Positions 11,982 to 12,940 of a stretch of DNA of 12,940 bases are shown here, one piece after another; the stretch's first letter is position 1; every line of letters starts with the position of its first letter. The translations under genes were made by a program, and so were the position numbers. Source of the stretch: Methanomassiliicoccales archaeon. Its GTDB lineage: Archaea > Thermoplasmatota > Thermoplasmata > Methanomassiliicoccales > JACIVX01. The notes under the pieces were generated by a model. The model made no database searches and was not told the origin of the DNA. It worked only from the letters and a program-made list of their open reading frames with translations. The DNA lies in assembly GCA_028679985.1 (NCBI GenBank), contig JAJRAH010000066.1, forward strand, positions 1-12,940. The letters are read 5' to 3'.

Positions 11982-12940
11982 TCAATTCACCCCCATGGCA
12001 TTCAAGGCGGCCATCCAGGAAGTCAGCAGAACGCCGCCAAGACCGACACCGGTCGGCAACGAGAATCCGGATAACAGAGAGCCGGCTCCGTAAACGTTCT
12101 TCAATGCCGTTCCTTCTTTCGTGAACAACCTGAGATTTGAATCCGTCCTGAGCCCGCTCTGCATCACATCGCGCAAGTTTCTTTCCGAAGGAACGCTCGA
12201 CGCATCGCAATGGGTCTCGACTTGAAGGGATGACATCGCCTCCTCCACTCCGCATCCGTTAGGCACGAGTCCGCCTCCGACTAGATCCCCGGTTGCCAGT
12301 ATCAACCTCGAGAAAGTGACCTTCTGCGCCCTAGACCGACTTCGGAGGACGACAGAGGAAGCCTCGCCTCCCGTGAGATCGATATCGGTTGCTGTCAATC
12401 CCTTGAGCAGCCTGCAGCCCTCTGCCTTTGCGACGTTTTCGAGAGCATCCTGCAACCTCTCGCCTTGGACGGACATAGGAGTCACTACCTCGAACACGAT
12501 CTTGCCTGTCAATCTTTCCAGGGACTCCATCTTCTGAACGAATTGCGGGAGGAGAGTGAAGGGGGGCAGTCCAACCATCTCTTCATTGACTTCCTTCAGT
12601 GCACCTGCGATTCCTTCTTCGACAGGAAAACGCTCGCCTAGTGCCGCCATCTCGAATTGAGACATATCGTACCTGCCTTCCGTCTGGGGGAGTTGGGTCC
12701 AGTAAGGCCTTATGTTCCGACGGCCAGTAATCGACTCGAACACCGAGACGGCCAGATCTGGATCGAAATCTCTCAGTCCCAGTATCCCCAGGAGTGCTAC
12801 GGCATCAGTGTCGTTCTCGTCCAGCCTCCCTTTCTCGACGAAGCCGGGACTGACCGAGCAAGAACATGGAATGCCTGTGTTTGACAAGACAGAATAGGAA
12901 CTCTCGAAATCCCCAACCATCGGCAGACCCTGCGATTTCA
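11982..12940 (-). CDS. glpB: GlpB-like subunit of anaerobic glycerol-3-phosphate dehydrogenase, N-terminus cut by window edge
   Basis: This is probably the FAD-binding GlpB subunit that links the catalytic GlpA to the Fe-S subunit GlpC. The frame stays open to the right edge: in-frame codons KSQGLP precede the Met at 12920, which is therefore internal and not the start. The usual FAD-binding GxGxxG N-terminus must lie outside the window. Matching features are GILGLRDFDPDLA, similar to GISGLMDF in E. coli GlpB, the strand RLILATGDLVGGGLVPNG, and the C-terminal LKNVYGAGSLLSGFSLPTGVGLGGVLLTSWMAAL, which aligns with the FAIGSVLGGFDP...GGGV end of GlpB. It is followed directly by glpC. A different flavoprotein of the same superfamily is possible; the glpC neighbour favours GlpB. 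It ends in TGA, read in the same frame as glpC. Confidence 0.75.
   Translation of the reverse strand, partial: KSQGLPMVGDFESSYSVLSNTGIPCSCSVSPGFVEKGRLDENDTDAVALLGILGLRDFDPDLAVSVFESITGRRNIRPYWTQLPQTEGRYDMSQFEMAALGERFPVEEGIAGALKEVNEEMVGLPPFTLLPQFVQKMESLERLTGKIVFEVVTPMSVQGERLQDALENVAKAEGCRLLKGLTATDIDLTGGEASSVVLRSRSRAQKVTFSRLILATGDLVGGGLVPNGCGVEEAMSSLQVETHCDASSVPSERNLRDVMQSGLRTDSNLRLFTKEGTALKNVYGAGSLLSGFSLPTGVGLGGVLLTSWMAALNAMGVN

Noticed and set aside
11982..11984. In-frame TGA at the glpB end read as selenocysteine
   Set aside because: The position matches the normal end of GlpB, no cysteine is expected there in the family, and no SECIS-like element was recognised. A non-standard start or a sequence error is simpler.

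Overview
The window looks archaeal, most likely a euryarchaeote near the Thermoplasmata lineages; the lineage is an inference and not certain. The signs are a DUF504/MJ1316-family protein, a TPD-motif (CDIN1-like) nuclease, GvpD/KaiC-type RecA-fold proteins, TATA-like promoter boxes about 27-28 bases upstream of start codons (leaderless transcripts), and frequent AGA/AGG arginine codons. I saw no rRNA, tRNA, CRISPR array, insertion sequence or prophage.

Layout. (1) 1-2130, minus strand: purine salvage, with adenine deaminase (ade) followed by a COG2236-type purine phosphoribosyltransferase cut by the left edge. (2) 2176-2451, plus: a small DUF504/MJ1316-type protein; 2527-3180, minus: a three-helix membrane protein with a Pro/Gln-rich linker and a C-terminal zinc ribbon. 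(3) 3181-3492: a gap of about 310 bases with TATA-like boxes and two perfect hairpins. (4) 3493-5291, plus: two PD-(D/E)XK-type nucleases in tandem. The first is an archaeal homologue of human CDIN1 (C15orf41). The second is a Cas4-like Fe-S nuclease with a block of about four transmembrane helices inserted in its nuclease domain. (5) 5292-8274, minus: glmU-glmS, two steps of UDP-GlcNAc synthesis. (6) 8433-10645, plus: a GvpD-like tandem RecA-fold ATPase and a KaiC/FlaH-fold partner that has lost its Walker residues. (7) 10666-12940, minus: glpB (cut by the right edge) and glpC of an anaerobic glycerol-3-phosphate dehydrogenase, then a 71-residue four-cysteine protein.

How the genes work together. 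Ade would make hypoxanthine that the phosphoribosyltransferase can turn into IMP. GlmS supplies glucosamine-6-phosphate and GlmU completes UDP-GlcNAc; the mutase GlmM is not in the window. GlpB/GlpC would pass electrons from a GlpA subunit, expected just past the right edge, to the membrane. The nuclease pair and the ATPase/pseudo-ATPase pair have no assigned pathway and are the most interesting parts.

The oddest coding detail is at the glpB-glpC junction. GlpC's first Fe-S motif lies in the same frame as glpB, just after its TGA stop, and no ATG, GTG or TTG is available to start it. The protein must begin at a non-standard codon, be made by stop read-through, or the sequence has an error there.
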